From the NCBI RefSeq assembly GCF_028369295.1, contig NZ_JAQMYP010000003.1, positions 186,001 to 250,000 on the forward strand: a stretch of 64,000 nucleotides of DNA, written 5' to 3'. Of this stretch, positions 8,430-17,374 are shown one piece after another; position 1 is the first letter of the stretch; the number at the start of each line of letters is the position of its first letter. A program made the translations under genes and the position numbers. The notes beneath the pieces were generated by a model. That model did no database searches. It was not told the origin of the DNA and saw only the letters and a list, made by a program, of their open reading frames with translations. The stretch is from Streptomyces sp. HD. Lineage in GTDB: Bacteria > Actinomycetota > Actinomycetes > Streptomycetales > Streptomycetaceae.

Positions 8430-10602
8430 GCCACTCGCGGAGCTCGACCACGAGCGGGTGCTCCGGCCCGAGCGTCCTGTCGCGGATTTCGATGAGCTGC
8501 TCCAGGAGCGGCAGCGCCTCGTCGGTTCTCCCGAGGCCTTGCAGGACCCTCGCGACGCCGGCGAGTGCACTCAGCACGAACGGATTCTCCGGGCCCTGAA
8601 CGCGCCGTCGGTCGGCAAGGGTCCGCCGAGCCAGGGGCTCCGCCTCCTCGTAGCGCCCCAGCAGCAGGAGCCCGTAGCCGTGGAGGTGGCGGGCCATCAG
8701 CGTCGTGAGATGGTCGGGCGGCAGGTACCGCTCACAGTCCTCGACCAGGGCACGCGCCTCCGCGTCGAACTCCTCCGCCTTGCCGATCTGGGGCAGCACC
8801 TCCAGCAGACACGCCCTGCTGTACAGGGTCTCGGCGGAGTCCTCGCCGAGCACCCGACGCTGTCCTTCGATCGCCCGCCGGTTCAAACGCTCCGCCTCCT
8901 CCCTCCGGCCGTCGAGCTGTTCCAGCGGATACCTCAGTCCCAGGCAGCTGCGCAGCGTGTCCGGATGGTCGGGGCCGAGCACCCGCTCACGAGCCTCCAG
9001 CACTTGCCGGTGAATCACCTCGGCCTCGGCGTACCGCCCCATGCGGTGCACCGCCTGCCCCAGTACGTAACGCGTATCGAGGGTCACGGCGTGCTCGGCA
9101 CCCAGCAGCTGTCCCGCCCTCTCCGCGACGCGTTCGGCCAGCGCGAGCGTTCCGGACCAGTCCCCCGTCTCGTACATCCGCCGTACGACCAGGGCCGACA
9201 CCCGAACGATCTCCTCGCTCACCTCGCCCGAGGCGACGCGCAGAAGGGCGACAGCGTGCGCCGCCAGCATGGCCAGTGCGGCGCGTGCCTCCTCCGACGT
9301 GTCGTCCGGGTCGGGCAGGGCCGCGCTCAGCAGCCGGGCGGCGGCGAGGCCGAGAGCCGCACGCTGCTGCCCGTCCGGGACTCCCCCGGCCACGCTGTCC
9401 AGCAGGACCCCGTGCGCGCTGACGCACCGTGTGCCGCGCAGTTGGACGAGTTCGATGAGGGAGTGGTCGAGCAGGCCGCGCAGGGCGGGCTCCAACCGGT
9501 CGGCGGGGAGGGCTGGTTCGACGCCGGTGAGGTGCACTTCGCCTCGCGCCGCCGGCATGAGCATCGTCAGGGGGACCGGGTCGGCCGACCAGCAGGACAG
9601 CAGCCGTAGCAGGGATGTCGCCTCGGGAAGTCCTTGGTCGGCGAGGGCGTCCAGAGACAACTGCCAGGTGCGGCTGACCAGTTGGCGGGACTGGCCGCCG
9701 CCTCGGCCGGCCGCGCCCTGGTCGACGATCGCCGTCGACTCCTCGGTCAGCTTGCGCTCGTACTCGTCCATGGTCCACGACTCCAGGAGCTGGTGGGCGA
9801 GATGGGAACCGGCCAGGGTGAGGGCGAGGGGCAGTCGGCCCAGGCGCTCCGCGACCTTGCGGGCCTCTTCCGGGGTGCCCGCGTCCGGGGCGAGGTCGCA
9901 CAGGACCTGGGCCGCATCGTGCAGGGGGAGAAGGCCGAGCGTGTGGCGGGAGACGCCCGGGGCCCGCCACAGCGGGGAGTTCGCTATCCGGGTCGTGACC
10001 AGGACCGTACCCAGCGGGCTGGTGCGCAGCCAGCCGCCCTCCTCCAGGATCGCGGGGTCGTCGGCGTTGTCCAGGACGAGCAGCCAGGGTTCGGAGGAGT
10101 GGTCCAGGTAGTGCCAGACGAGGTCGGCGGCGGCGCGCTGACCGCTCGCGGCGGCGGCGAGTTCGCCGGTCGTCGCCCCGCGGTCACCGGCGACCGCGAG
10201 CATGCCGGCACGCAGCGACACCCGGTCCGACGCGTTCACCCAGAGCCCGGCGCGGCCGTGTTCCCGTACCGCCTGGGTGAACAGCCAGTGCGCGACGGCC
10301 GTCTTGCCGAGGCCGCCCATGCCGTGGACGACGTGGATCTCACCGCCCGGTCCGGCGATCGCCGCGCTCAGCGTGCCGCGCAGTTCCTCGCGGTTGCGCA
10401 GGATGCCGGGCGGACGGCCCACGAGGGGCACACGTACGGAGTCGGCGGCCGTGACCGCCGCTCGCACCGGTCCGCCGCCGAGAAGAGGAGCGGTGCCGGG
10501 TGCGTAGTGATGGTGGTGCTCCTCGATGTACTGCTCACCCGTCGTCTGAAAGACACGCCCCTGCCCGGAGGCCCGCCCCTCGACCGCCCCGCCATCGCCC
10601 AC
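8410..10602 (-). CDS. NB-ARC/TPR STAND ATPase
   Basis: This 730-residue protein looks like a signal-transducing STAND (NLR-like) ATPase. The N-terminal tail (VFQTTGEQYIEEHHHHYAP) is followed by an NB-ARC module with the P-loop GMGGLGKT at about residues 94-101, Walker B LLVLDNADD at about 174-182, a sensor VLVTTR and GRLPLAL. The C-terminal half is tetratricopeptide repeats of the kinesin-light-chain type with recurring LGPDHPDTL and LGPEHPLV. No toxin or effector domain is seen at the N-terminus. It ends the eight-gene run from 18172. Bacterial relatives act in regulation or phage defence; its role here is unknown. Confidence 0.85.
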   Translation of the reverse strand: MGDGGAVEGRASGQGRVFQTTGEQYIEEHHHHYAPGTAPLLGGGPVRAAVTAADSVRVPLVGRPPGILRNREELRGTLSAAIAGPGGEIHVVHGMGGLGKTAVAHWLFTQAVREHGRAGLWVNASDRVSLRAGMLAVAGDRGATTGELAAAASGQRAAADLVWHYLDHSSEPWLLVLDNADDPAILEEGGWLRTSPLGTVLVTTRIANSPLWRAPGVSRHTLGLLPLHDAAQVLCDLAPDAGTPEEARKVAERLGRLPLALTLAGSHLAHQLLESWTMDEYERKLTEESTAIVDQGAAGRGGGQSRQLVSRTWQLSLDALADQGLPEATSLLRLLSCWSADPVPLTMLMPAARGEVHLTGVEPALPADRLEPALRGLLDHSLIELVQLRGTRCVSAHGVLLDSVAGGVPDGQQRAALGLAAARLLSAALPDPDDTSEEARAALAMLAAHAVALLRVASGEVSEEIVRVSALVVRRMYETGDWSGTLALAERVAERAGQLLGAEHAVTLDTRYVLGQAVHRMGRYAEAEVIHRQVLEARERVLGPDHPDTLRSCLGLRYPLEQLDGRREEAERLNRRAIEGQRRVLGEDSAETLYSRACLLEVLPQIGKAEEFDAEARALVEDCERYLPPDHLTTLMARHLHGYGLLLLGRYEEAEPLARRTLADRRRVQGPENPFVLSALAGVARVLQGLGRTDEALPLLEQLIEIRDRTLGPEHPLVVELREWLTEWQR

Positions 10603-10615
10603 CGCGCGCCCCTTT

Positions 10616-10634
10616 CTACGACCTTCGATCGTAG
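10616..10634. other. Inverted repeat between membrane gene and NB-ARC gene
   Basis: CTACGACCTTCGATCGTAG has six-base arms around a seven-base centre. It sits immediately after the stop of the 310-residue membrane protein gene and upstream of the NB-ARC start. It could be a weak hairpin tuning readthrough or an operator. It is too short to be sure. Confidence 0.35.
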
Positions 10635-10635
10635 A

Positions 10636-11568
10636 TCAGTGGACGGTGCGGGCGTCCCAGAGATGCTCGAAGCGTGCCTTGCGCCGAGCGACCTTGTCCT
10701 GACGGGCGTCCAGTCTGGCGTTGGGGTTGAGCTGCTGCACATCCGTGGTGATCTCGAAGCACAGCACTTCGTCGAAGATCACGACGTCCAGTGTCTCGCC
10801 CACCCTGATGTTGGACGGCAGCTCGGACAGAACCACCACCCCGACCTCGATGCCCGTGCCTCTTTGCTGCTCAAGGAGTTTGTCCAGGCTCGCGCTGAGT
10901 TCGTGGGGATCCTTCACGATGAACAGGCGCCTGACCTGGACGCCGTGCCGCTGGATCGCCTCGCGCTGCACGTCCAGGTAGTACTTCGCGGTCGCGGTCT
11001 CCCAGAAGTCCAGGTCGACGTAGCTGCTGGTGGCGTAGATGCTCTTGCGGGCACATCGGGCGAGACCGATGAGCAGATCGCTGTTTTCCCCCGGCCAGTC
11101 GCCGTGCGCCGAGGCCAGCGCCGTCATCATCGAGGCCAGACGCTCGATCTCGGCCCGTGCGAACTCCTGCAGGAAGCCCCGGCCCTGCGATCCCACCTGC
11201 GCGGCGCTCCTGGCCAGCCGCTTGACCTCGCCGGAGGGCATCCCCGAGTCCTCCAGCCTGCCGAACAGGTCCGTCACCTCCCCGACCTGCCGGAAGCCCT
11301 GATCCACCAGCTCTGTCAGCTCACGCCGGTGCTGTCGTTGGCCGTTCTCCAACGCCCCGAGGCGTTCCTCGAAGTCCACCATGTACTGGACGATCAGCGC
11401 CGCACCGCCGATCACGACGGCCAGGGCGACTTGCCAGAGGTCCTCCTGGGACGGGGCGATCAAGTTGCTGATCACATACGCCGTTGTACCCACGGCTGCC
11501 GTGATCAGGACCTTCAGTACGACCGGCGGTATGCGGAGTCCGCCCGTCGGCGCCGGTCGCACGCTCAC
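10636..11568 (-). CDS. Membrane protein with C-terminal cytoplasmic domain, paralogue 2
   Basis: This 310-residue protein has two membrane segments at about residues 14-60 (VVLKVLITAAVGTTAYVISNL and LALAVVIGGAALIVQYMV-like). A helical stretch follows, then a domain with FWETATAKYYLDVQREAIQRHGVQVRRLFIV...LDVVIFDEVLCFE. That pattern resembles catalytically degraded phospholipase-D-like or sensor folds, but no HKD motif is present and no family name is claimed. The GTG start overlaps the stop of its paralogue by GTGA, which implies coupled translation and perhaps a hetero-oligomer. Confidence 0.8.
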   Translation of the reverse strand: MSVRPAPTGGLRIPPVVLKVLITAAVGTTAYVISNLIAPSQEDLWQVALAVVIGGAALIVQYMVDFEERLGALENGQRQHRRELTELVDQGFRQVGEVTDLFGRLEDSGMPSGEVKRLARSAAQVGSQGRGFLQEFARAEIERLASMMTALASAHGDWPGENSDLLIGLARCARKSIYATSSYVDLDFWETATAKYYLDVQREAIQRHGVQVRRLFIVKDPHELSASLDKLLEQQRGTGIEVGVVVLSELPSNIRVGETLDVVIFDEVLCFEITTDVQQLNPNARLDARQDKVARRKARFEHLWDARTVH

Positions 11569-12536
11569 CCCGACGCCACGGTCGGCGCCGTCCCCGGCTG
11601 CGGCTCGGGATCCCGCTGAGGCTCGGGGCCCGGCTCCGTCGCTGCCGCCCACAGCTCGTCGAACTGGTTGACGCGGTCCTCGACGTGCTCCTCCTCCCGC
11701 CTGAGCCAGGTTCCGTCGGGATTGGACTGGAGGTCCGGGGAGGTCTCGTAGCACAGCTCGCCGTCGAAGATGATGAAGTCGTTCACCTTGGGGTTCGACG
11801 CCATGGACGAACGCACCAGTACACGTGCGTCGATGCCACGCCGCTTGTGCTCCTCGCAGAGTTCCCGGAGGCTCTCGGTGAGCTCGTTCGGCTCCTTCAC
11901 CACGAACAGCCGCCTGATCTCCACGCCCCGCCGCCTGATCGCCTTCTCCTGCGCGACGAGATACCGCTCCGCGGGCCCGCTGTACCAGAAGTCCCGGTCC
12001 ACGGAGGTGCTCGTGGCGTCGAGGGTCATCTTGACGCAGTCGGTGATGTCGATCAGCCACTCGTGGTTCTCGCCCGGGCAGTCCGCGCTGCCGCTGCTGA
12101 GGCCTTCCATCAGTTTGGCGAGGCGGGCCAACTCCTTCTCACCGAAGGCCTGCACGATGTCGCCGCCCTGTTCACGGAGCTTCGTGTACCCGAGGACCAG
12201 TCTGGTCACCTCTTCGGAGCGGAGCACGGAACCATCGACCTTGCTGAACAGCTCCGTCGCGGAGATGATCTCGGCGAACCGCCGGTCGACCTTCTCGAAC
12301 CGCTCGCCGAAGGCCACGAGATACTGCACGATCAGCGCCGCGCTGCCGATCGCGATGGACGCCGTCAGCTGCCAGATGTTCCCGTCGTCCACGCCGAGCA
12401 GGCTGGTCAGCAGGAAGGTCCCGCCTCCCACCGCGGCGCTGAGCAGGATCCGCAGGAACAGCCTGGGAAAGCGCGGGTCCTGCTGCGGCGGGACTTGTCC
12501 GTTGTTGTTCCCTGCCCCTAAAGGTGCTCCGTTCAC
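11565..12536 (-). CDS. Membrane protein with C-terminal cytoplasmic domain, paralogue 1
   Basis: This 323-residue protein is homologous to the next gene downstream along its whole length. Shared features are two N-terminal membrane helices (LFLRILLSAAVGGGTFLLTSLL and IGSAALIVQYLVAF), then GENHEWLIDITDCVKMTLDATST, FWYSGPAERYLVAQEKAI, RRLFVVKEPNELTESL and IFDGELCYE. The C-terminal tail is Pro/Glu-rich and lacks an equivalent in the paralogue. GTG at 12536 starts it, 42 bp after the SCO2521-family gene. The function is unknown; a tandem duplication is inferred. Confidence 0.8.
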   Translation of the reverse strand: MNGAPLGAGNNNGQVPPQQDPRFPRLFLRILLSAAVGGGTFLLTSLLGVDDGNIWQLTASIAIGSAALIVQYLVAFGERFEKVDRRFAEIISATELFSKVDGSVLRSEEVTRLVLGYTKLREQGGDIVQAFGEKELARLAKLMEGLSSGSADCPGENHEWLIDITDCVKMTLDATSTSVDRDFWYSGPAERYLVAQEKAIRRRGVEIRRLFVVKEPNELTESLRELCEEHKRRGIDARVLVRSSMASNPKVNDFIIFDGELCYETSPDLQSNPDGTWLRREEEHVEDRVNQFDELWAAATEPGPEPQRDPEPQPGTAPTVASG

Positions 12537-12578
12537 TTCTCATCCCCCGTCAGGTATCTGATTGGCTGCCGCCGCCCC

Positions 12579-13550
12579 TCAACGTGCGCTGAGCTGCTCC
12601 TGCGACATTGCTACGGCCTGGAGGGCCAGCCGGTCCCTGATGCGCCGGCTCAGGTTCTCCCACTGGCGGGAGAACCCCGGTTTCTCTTCCAGCACGTCCC
12701 ACAGGTGACCCAGCTCGGGGTCCACGTGCCCCCGTGGCATCCACAGATGCAACAGATGGACCACGACCGGATGCAGTGCCTCGACGACCGGAGGTCCGTC
12801 CGCCGTACCGAGCCTGCTGTTGTCAAGCATGTGCTGAACAGTCGTCAAAAGCCAGTCGTGCAGGGCGAGATCCTCGCAAATGCCTGCTGCGGATGCGGCC
12901 GGGATGTGCTCGGGCAACCGTAGCTCCATGGTCCGCAGTCCGCCCTCGGCCACCGTGAAGTTCACCAGGGACGCCCGCTCGTCGTCCGGCCCTCGTCGCG
13001 CGACCCAGCGCAGCCTCGTGGGACTGGACTTGAAGGGCACCCGGCGGTCGAGCAGCGGATGGCGGCGGAGCTGGGCCAGGAGTCCCTCGGCGATCATCCC
13101 GAGGTCGAGCTCGCCGCGTCCGGCGCCGCGCAACATGCCCTCGGCGGTGGCCTGTTGGGGCAGTTTCCCGAAGGGCTCGACCAGGCCCGGGCGGACCAGG
13201 TACTGGCCCCAGGGCCGGCGCAGGTCGGGACCGGCGGCCGGGAGGCTGAAGTGGGCGGTCGACTGGAGCAGACGGCCCTCGGTGAGTGCCGCGCGGACGG
13301 CCACCGTACCGACGGCCCGGACCTTGCTGCCGTTGGACGTGGGCAGCCGGCAGTCCACGCCGGTCAGGATCGCGGGAGAGAGCACGTACATGGTGGGCCG
13401 TTCCGAGACCCGGACGTGTACGTCGGCGCGCAGCCTCAGCAGCTGGGCGGCGGCCCTGCCGTCCAGGGCCTGGAAGGACGGCAGCAGACAGGTGCGTACC
13501 TCACCGCAGGCGAGGACCGAGCGCTCGGGCTGTCCGGGGGCCGCCGTCAT
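12579..13550 (-). CDS. SCO2521 family protein
   Basis: This 323-residue protein has no recognisable catalytic motif, signal peptide or membrane span. Its order directly after SCO2522, SCO2523, SCO2524 and SCO2525 homologues, and its length, match the SCO2521 family of actinomycetes. A long beta-rich N-terminal half (VLACGEVRTCLLPSF...VHVRVSERPTMYVLS) is followed by a helical C-terminal part rich in Leu and His (VVVHLLHLWMPRGHV). The ATG at 13550 lies one base after the previous stop; the longer frame to 13601 overlaps that gene and is rejected. The function is not known. Confidence 0.75.
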   Translation of the reverse strand: MTAAPGQPERSVLACGEVRTCLLPSFQALDGRAAAQLLRLRADVHVRVSERPTMYVLSPAILTGVDCRLPTSNGSKVRAVGTVAVRAALTEGRLLQSTAHFSLPAAGPDLRRPWGQYLVRPGLVEPFGKLPQQATAEGMLRGAGRGELDLGMIAEGLLAQLRRHPLLDRRVPFKSSPTRLRWVARRGPDDERASLVNFTVAEGGLRTMELRLPEHIPAASAAGICEDLALHDWLLTTVQHMLDNSRLGTADGPPVVEALHPVVVHLLHLWMPRGHVDPELGHLWDVLEEKPGFSRQWENLSRRIRDRLALQAVAMSQEQLSAR

Positions 13551-13551
13551 C

Positions 13552-14532
13552 TCAGGACTCCTCGGCCTCGGAGGAGTCGCCGGGCTCCTCGTAGAAGACA
13601 TAGGTGGCGCGTTGCGCGACGGCCGCCGGCACCGGCATCCCCTCGGCGGCGGACCGCTCGGCGACCTGCTCCAGCGCTCCGGCGTCGACGTCTATCTGGT
13701 CGAGCACGAGCCGTACGGCGTCCTCCACGGCGAGGAACCGGTTCGGCATCAGGGTGCAGGTGCGGTAGGCGCTGAACGGCGCCTTGGTGTCGGTGAGTTT
13801 GAGCAGCGGCGGCAGCCGGTCCCAGTCGTGCGGGAAGTCCTCGCCCTGCCACTCCTGCGGCACCAGCACGGGCTCACCGAGATGCCGTAACAGCCCCAGC
13901 CGGGCCAGTTGCCACACGGCGGCCAGGAACGGGCAGGACCACAGCCGCCGTCCGTCCTTCTCGGACCACAGCTCCACGTCCATGAAGACCGAGTGGTTGC
14001 GGGCCGCGGTCTCCCGGGGCGGCTCCCAGACCTTGACCTCGCCGAGGGCGCTGCGCGATGTGGTGGGGGTGCGCTGGCCGTTGGCGAGCCAGCCGGTCTG
14101 GCTGACGGGCGGGCGGGAGCCGTAGCTGCCCGGCGGCGGTGACTCGACCAGGCGGTGCATGACGGACTCGGCGAGTTCGACGCGGTCGGCGACCGCGCAG
14201 GCCGACTCACGGGCGAGGTAGTCGATGACCAGGCCCGCCTTCTCCGCCTCCTTCAGCACCATCGGGATCAGCTCGGCCGGGGTGGAGAAGCGGGTGAAGT
14301 AGTCGTCGATCAGAAAGCAGGTGCTGATCCGCGGCCGCTTGCTGCGGCGGGCGGCGGAGGCGTGCACCGCGTCCACCCAGATCCGTACCTCGGCGAAGTG
14401 CTCGCCCAGCCGCTTGGGGCCCGCCTCGAAGTCCTCCATGTAGAGGTGGCCCAGCTCAAGGGAGAGGTGGGCGAGCGGCACGGACTGGGTGCGCAGCTCC
14501 GCGGTGGTCTCCTGGAACACGGCCTCGGTCAC
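13552..14532 (-). CDS. SCO2522 family protein
   Basis: This 326-residue protein begins MTEAVFQETTAELRTQSVPL and carries blocks such as LAHLSLELGHLYMEDF, RISTCFLIDDYF and CPFLAAVWQLARLGLLRHLG. It is probably cytoplasmic. The GTG start overlaps the stop of the P-loop gene by four bases. Position and sequence fit the SCO2522 family, a conserved partner of the SCO2523 P-loop protein. No enzyme motif is evident, so it may be a binding or scaffold subunit. Confidence 0.75.
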   Translation of the reverse strand: MTEAVFQETTAELRTQSVPLAHLSLELGHLYMEDFEAGPKRLGEHFAEVRIWVDAVHASAARRSKRPRISTCFLIDDYFTRFSTPAELIPMVLKEAEKAGLVIDYLARESACAVADRVELAESVMHRLVESPPPGSYGSRPPVSQTGWLANGQRTPTTSRSALGEVKVWEPPRETAARNHSVFMDVELWSEKDGRRLWSCPFLAAVWQLARLGLLRHLGEPVLVPQEWQGEDFPHDWDRLPPLLKLTDTKAPFSAYRTCTLMPNRFLAVEDAVRLVLDQIDVDAGALEQVAERSAAEGMPVPAAVAQRATYVFYEEPGDSSEAEES

Positions 14533-15446
14533 GCCTGCTCCCAGTACTTGTCGTCGGTCAGGCGTCCGGCGAGCTGGCTCAGTGCCGTCCAGGTCTCCTG
14601 GTTGGCGATCTGGCTGTCGAGCACGTCCTCGTCGGTGATGAGCTGCTCCCGCCACTGCAGGACCGGTTCGAGGGGGACGGACCCGAGGACCTGGCTGTAG
14701 CCGATGCCCTGGTTGGAGGCGAGCTGCTTGAGGTCGCCGTCAGTCTTGCGCATCCACGCCGACTGGGTGGGCGAGACCTGCGACCACAGCGGCGATTCCG
14801 GGTCCGGTACGGCGGCCCGCACGAAGCGGATGGAGTTGCGCAGAGCTTCCTCGTCGTGGCCGCGGTGGGCGCCGCCGGCGACGATGCCGCGCGGGCCGAA
14901 GACCAGGCTCGCGGCGGCCGCCACATGCTGGCGGGTCCAGCGGTGGAAGACCAGCCAGCGGGCCGTGACCCCGCGCATCTCGGGCCGTGCGGTGGCCGCC
15001 AGGACCATGTCCACGGCGTAGGAGCGGCCGGCGCTGAGGTCGACGACGACCAGGTCGAACTCGTAGGACAGGTTCAGCAGCAGGTCGATGCACCGACGCT
15101 GGTGGTCGTCGCTGATGGCGAACTCGCCGCCGCTGACGTCGCCGGGCATCAGCACCAGCCGGCCGCAGCCGGGCGGTGGGAAGCGCAGCACCTGGTGCTC
15201 GGTCTCGGACCAGACGTCGATCCGGGCCGGTTCGCTGACCGTGCCGGTCAGATAGGCGTGCAGGCCGAGGTCCTCGGTGGCCTCGCGGGCGTCGGCCACG
15301 TCGAAGACGGCCGCCGCGGTGGGCGAGCCGAAGTCGAAGTCCAGGTAGCAGACGTCGTCCCCGGCCAGCGCCCGGTGGTAGGCGAGGTTGGCGCTGGTCA
15401 CGGAGCGGCCCGTGCCTCCCTTGTCGGAGGCGGCGAAGATCAGCAC
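14529..15446 (-). CDS. SCO2523 family variant P-loop protein (ParA/MinD-like)
   Basis: This 305-residue SIMIBI-type P-loop protein resembles ParA/MinD/CpsD ATPases. The N-terminus MLIFAASDKGGTGRSV aligns with the deviant Walker A KGGxGKS/T, but the invariant P-loop Lys is Arg14; the signature Lys at position 9 is kept. The A' region YLDFDFGSPTAAAVF and Walker B LVVVDLSAGRS are present. Binding of nucleotide without normal hydrolysis is possible. The GTG at 15446 is three bases after the SCO2524-family stop. It is likely the central NTP-binding subunit of this conserved unit. Confidence 0.85.
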   Translation of the reverse strand: MLIFAASDKGGTGRSVTSANLAYHRALAGDDVCYLDFDFGSPTAAAVFDVADAREATEDLGLHAYLTGTVSEPARIDVWSETEHQVLRFPPPGCGRLVLMPGDVSGGEFAISDDHQRRCIDLLLNLSYEFDLVVVDLSAGRSYAVDMVLAATARPEMRGVTARWLVFHRWTRQHVAAAASLVFGPRGIVAGGAHRGHDEEALRNSIRFVRAAVPDPESPLWSQVSPTQSAWMRKTDGDLKQLASNQGIGYSQVLGSVPLEPVLQWREQLITDEDVLDSQIANQETWTALSQLAGRLTDDKYWEQA

Positions 15447-15449
15447 GGT

Positions 15450-17300
15450 TCACACTCCCCGGTCCGCGGCCTCGCGGGCGCGGGCGAGCGCGTCGAGCTG
15501 TCCCAGCACGTCGAGGGTCAACGCGTAGGCCGTGCCCGGCTGTTCGTCCACGAGGATGCGGGCGCGGCGCAACTTGACCTCGATGTTCCTGAGCTGCATC
15601 CCGTGCCGGCCGTCGTCCTTGGGCGCGGGTTCCATCTGTTCGTTGCCCAGGAGGTGGGCGGACTCACTGAGCAACGCCCTTGCCAGCTCGGTGAGTTCGA
15701 GGCTGCGGATCGGGGGCTGGCGGTACATCTCATGGGCCTGGACCATCACCTCGGTGACCCGCTCGGTGATGCTCCACGACACCGGCACGCGCCGCTTGTG
15801 GATCTCCGCCTCGGGATAGGCGTGGTGCACGCTGTCCCACAGGCCGACGCCCTCGCCGTCCCGGATCCGGCGGCGCCACATGTGGTCGAAGATGTCCTCG
15901 GCGAGCCGGAGCAGCCGGTCGTGCGAGGCGAGGTTGCGCGAGAGCGTGCACAGCTGGACGGTCCGCTTCAGCAGCTGTGCCGAGAAGTCGGTCATGGACC
16001 AGGTCATGGGCGGCCCGATCCGCTCGCTGCCCTGCAACGGCAGGGCGACGCCCACGTTGTGCAGCTCATGGACCAGGGGGTCGTCGCGGACCATCCGGCT
16101 GGTGATACGGCCGCGTTCGGCGAGGCGCTCCATGACACCGACGGTGCGGGTCAGGTCGTCGTCGGTGGCCCGGCGCCGCATCAGGTCGTGCACGAGGATG
16201 GCGGCGACGGAGAGGGAGAAGTACTCGGACTCCAGCTTCTGTCCCGTCGTACGCCAGGGCAGGTCCTCCAGGGGCCAGCGATCGGTGTCGAAGCGGGCGA
16301 TGCCGGACCAGTACTGCTGGGTGAGCTCCCACCGCAGCCGGAGCGCCTCGGCGAGCCGCTGCTGTTCGGTGTTGAGCAGGCCGAGGGTGAGGGTGCGGTC
16401 GGAGAACAGGTCCTGGATACCGTCGAGGGCGACCACGGTGAAGTACAGATACGGCACCGCGTTGGCGACGCCCTCGGGCTGCGGCCCGATGGGTTCGTCG
16501 GTCTCGACCTCGGGGGCGTCCTTGACCAGGCTCCACGCCCAGCCGCACTCGAAGAGCTGGCTCTCGTCCTTGAGCCCCTCCTGTACGTCGATACCGAGGG
16601 TGATGCTCTCGACGATCCCGGCGCGCAGGGCGCGGAAACGGTTCTGGTACTTGTTCAGCACCTGCCGGTTCGACTGCCGTCCCTGGCCGAGGAGTTCGAT
16701 GAGCGTACGGCCCTGGGAGGAGTCGGTGTCGAAGACGTTGACCGTGAAGGAGCGCAGCAGGCTCACCATGGCGGCGGTGAGCCTGTTGCTGGTCTCCGAA
16801 CGCAGCTCGGCGATCGTCTCCCTGATGTCGCTGCGCCGGGTTCTGGTCTCGTAGACCTTGAGGAAGCCGAGGGTGGCCAGGCACAGGGTGATCGACATGG
16901 AGAAGGAGTCGACCACGCCGACCTGGCGCTGTTCCTCGGTGACTTCCCTGGTCTTGTCGGCGGAGCCGAAGTAGTAACCCCCGGCGAAGGTGGGCCTCTT
17001 GTCCTCGCCGGTGTGCGTCCGCATGAATCCGGCCGCGGCCGTGACGAGGTTGGCCGGGACCTCCAGCCGTCCGCCGGCCCGCTTCAGGACCTGCTGGACG
17101 TCCTCCTGTGTGGTGTCCGGGTCGTCCAGCCGGAATGCGGGGATCTCGGTCGCCGGGTACAGCAGGCAGAGCAGCCGCTCGGCGTCGGCCACACTGCTCT
17201 CTCCGCCCCACTCGCCCCAGTCCCACTCTCCCCCGTCGAAAGAGTGGCGAGCGATTCCCTGCCAGATGTCCAGCAGATGCTGGCGTGGCTTGATCTGCAT
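15450..17300 (-). CDS. SCO2524 family protein
   Basis: This 616-residue, largely alpha-helical protein has no clear signal peptide, membrane span or known catalytic site. Its N-terminus MQIKPRQHLLDIWQGIARHSF, the motif GGYYFGSADKTREVTEEQR and the C-terminal LRNIEVKLRRARILVDEQPGTAYAL fit the SCO2524 family by context and size. GAGGGG precedes the ATG. It sits between the methyltransferase and the variant P-loop gene. The function is unknown. Confidence 0.75.
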   Translation of the reverse strand: MQIKPRQHLLDIWQGIARHSFDGGEWDWGEWGGESSVADAERLLCLLYPATEIPAFRLDDPDTTQEDVQQVLKRAGGRLEVPANLVTAAAGFMRTHTGEDKRPTFAGGYYFGSADKTREVTEEQRQVGVVDSFSMSITLCLATLGFLKVYETRTRRSDIRETIAELRSETSNRLTAAMVSLLRSFTVNVFDTDSSQGRTLIELLGQGRQSNRQVLNKYQNRFRALRAGIVESITLGIDVQEGLKDESQLFECGWAWSLVKDAPEVETDEPIGPQPEGVANAVPYLYFTVVALDGIQDLFSDRTLTLGLLNTEQQRLAEALRLRWELTQQYWSGIARFDTDRWPLEDLPWRTTGQKLESEYFSLSVAAILVHDLMRRRATDDDLTRTVGVMERLAERGRITSRMVRDDPLVHELHNVGVALPLQGSERIGPPMTWSMTDFSAQLLKRTVQLCTLSRNLASHDRLLRLAEDIFDHMWRRRIRDGEGVGLWDSVHHAYPEAEIHKRRVPVSWSITERVTEVMVQAHEMYRQPPIRSLELTELARALLSESAHLLGNEQMEPAPKDDGRHGMQLRNIEVKLRRARILVDEQPGTAYALTLDVLGQLDALARAREAADRGV

Positions 17301-17374
17301 CCCCTATGCCCCTCACACAGGCCGCGCTGCCATCGGTCGAGGAATATCCCTCTGCTGTTGTGAAGATTCGCCGG

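Noticed and set aside
14856..17363. 835-codon plus-strand frame opposite the SCO2523/2524 genes
   Set aside because: It is an antisense shadow; the minus-strand genes are coupled and have family support.
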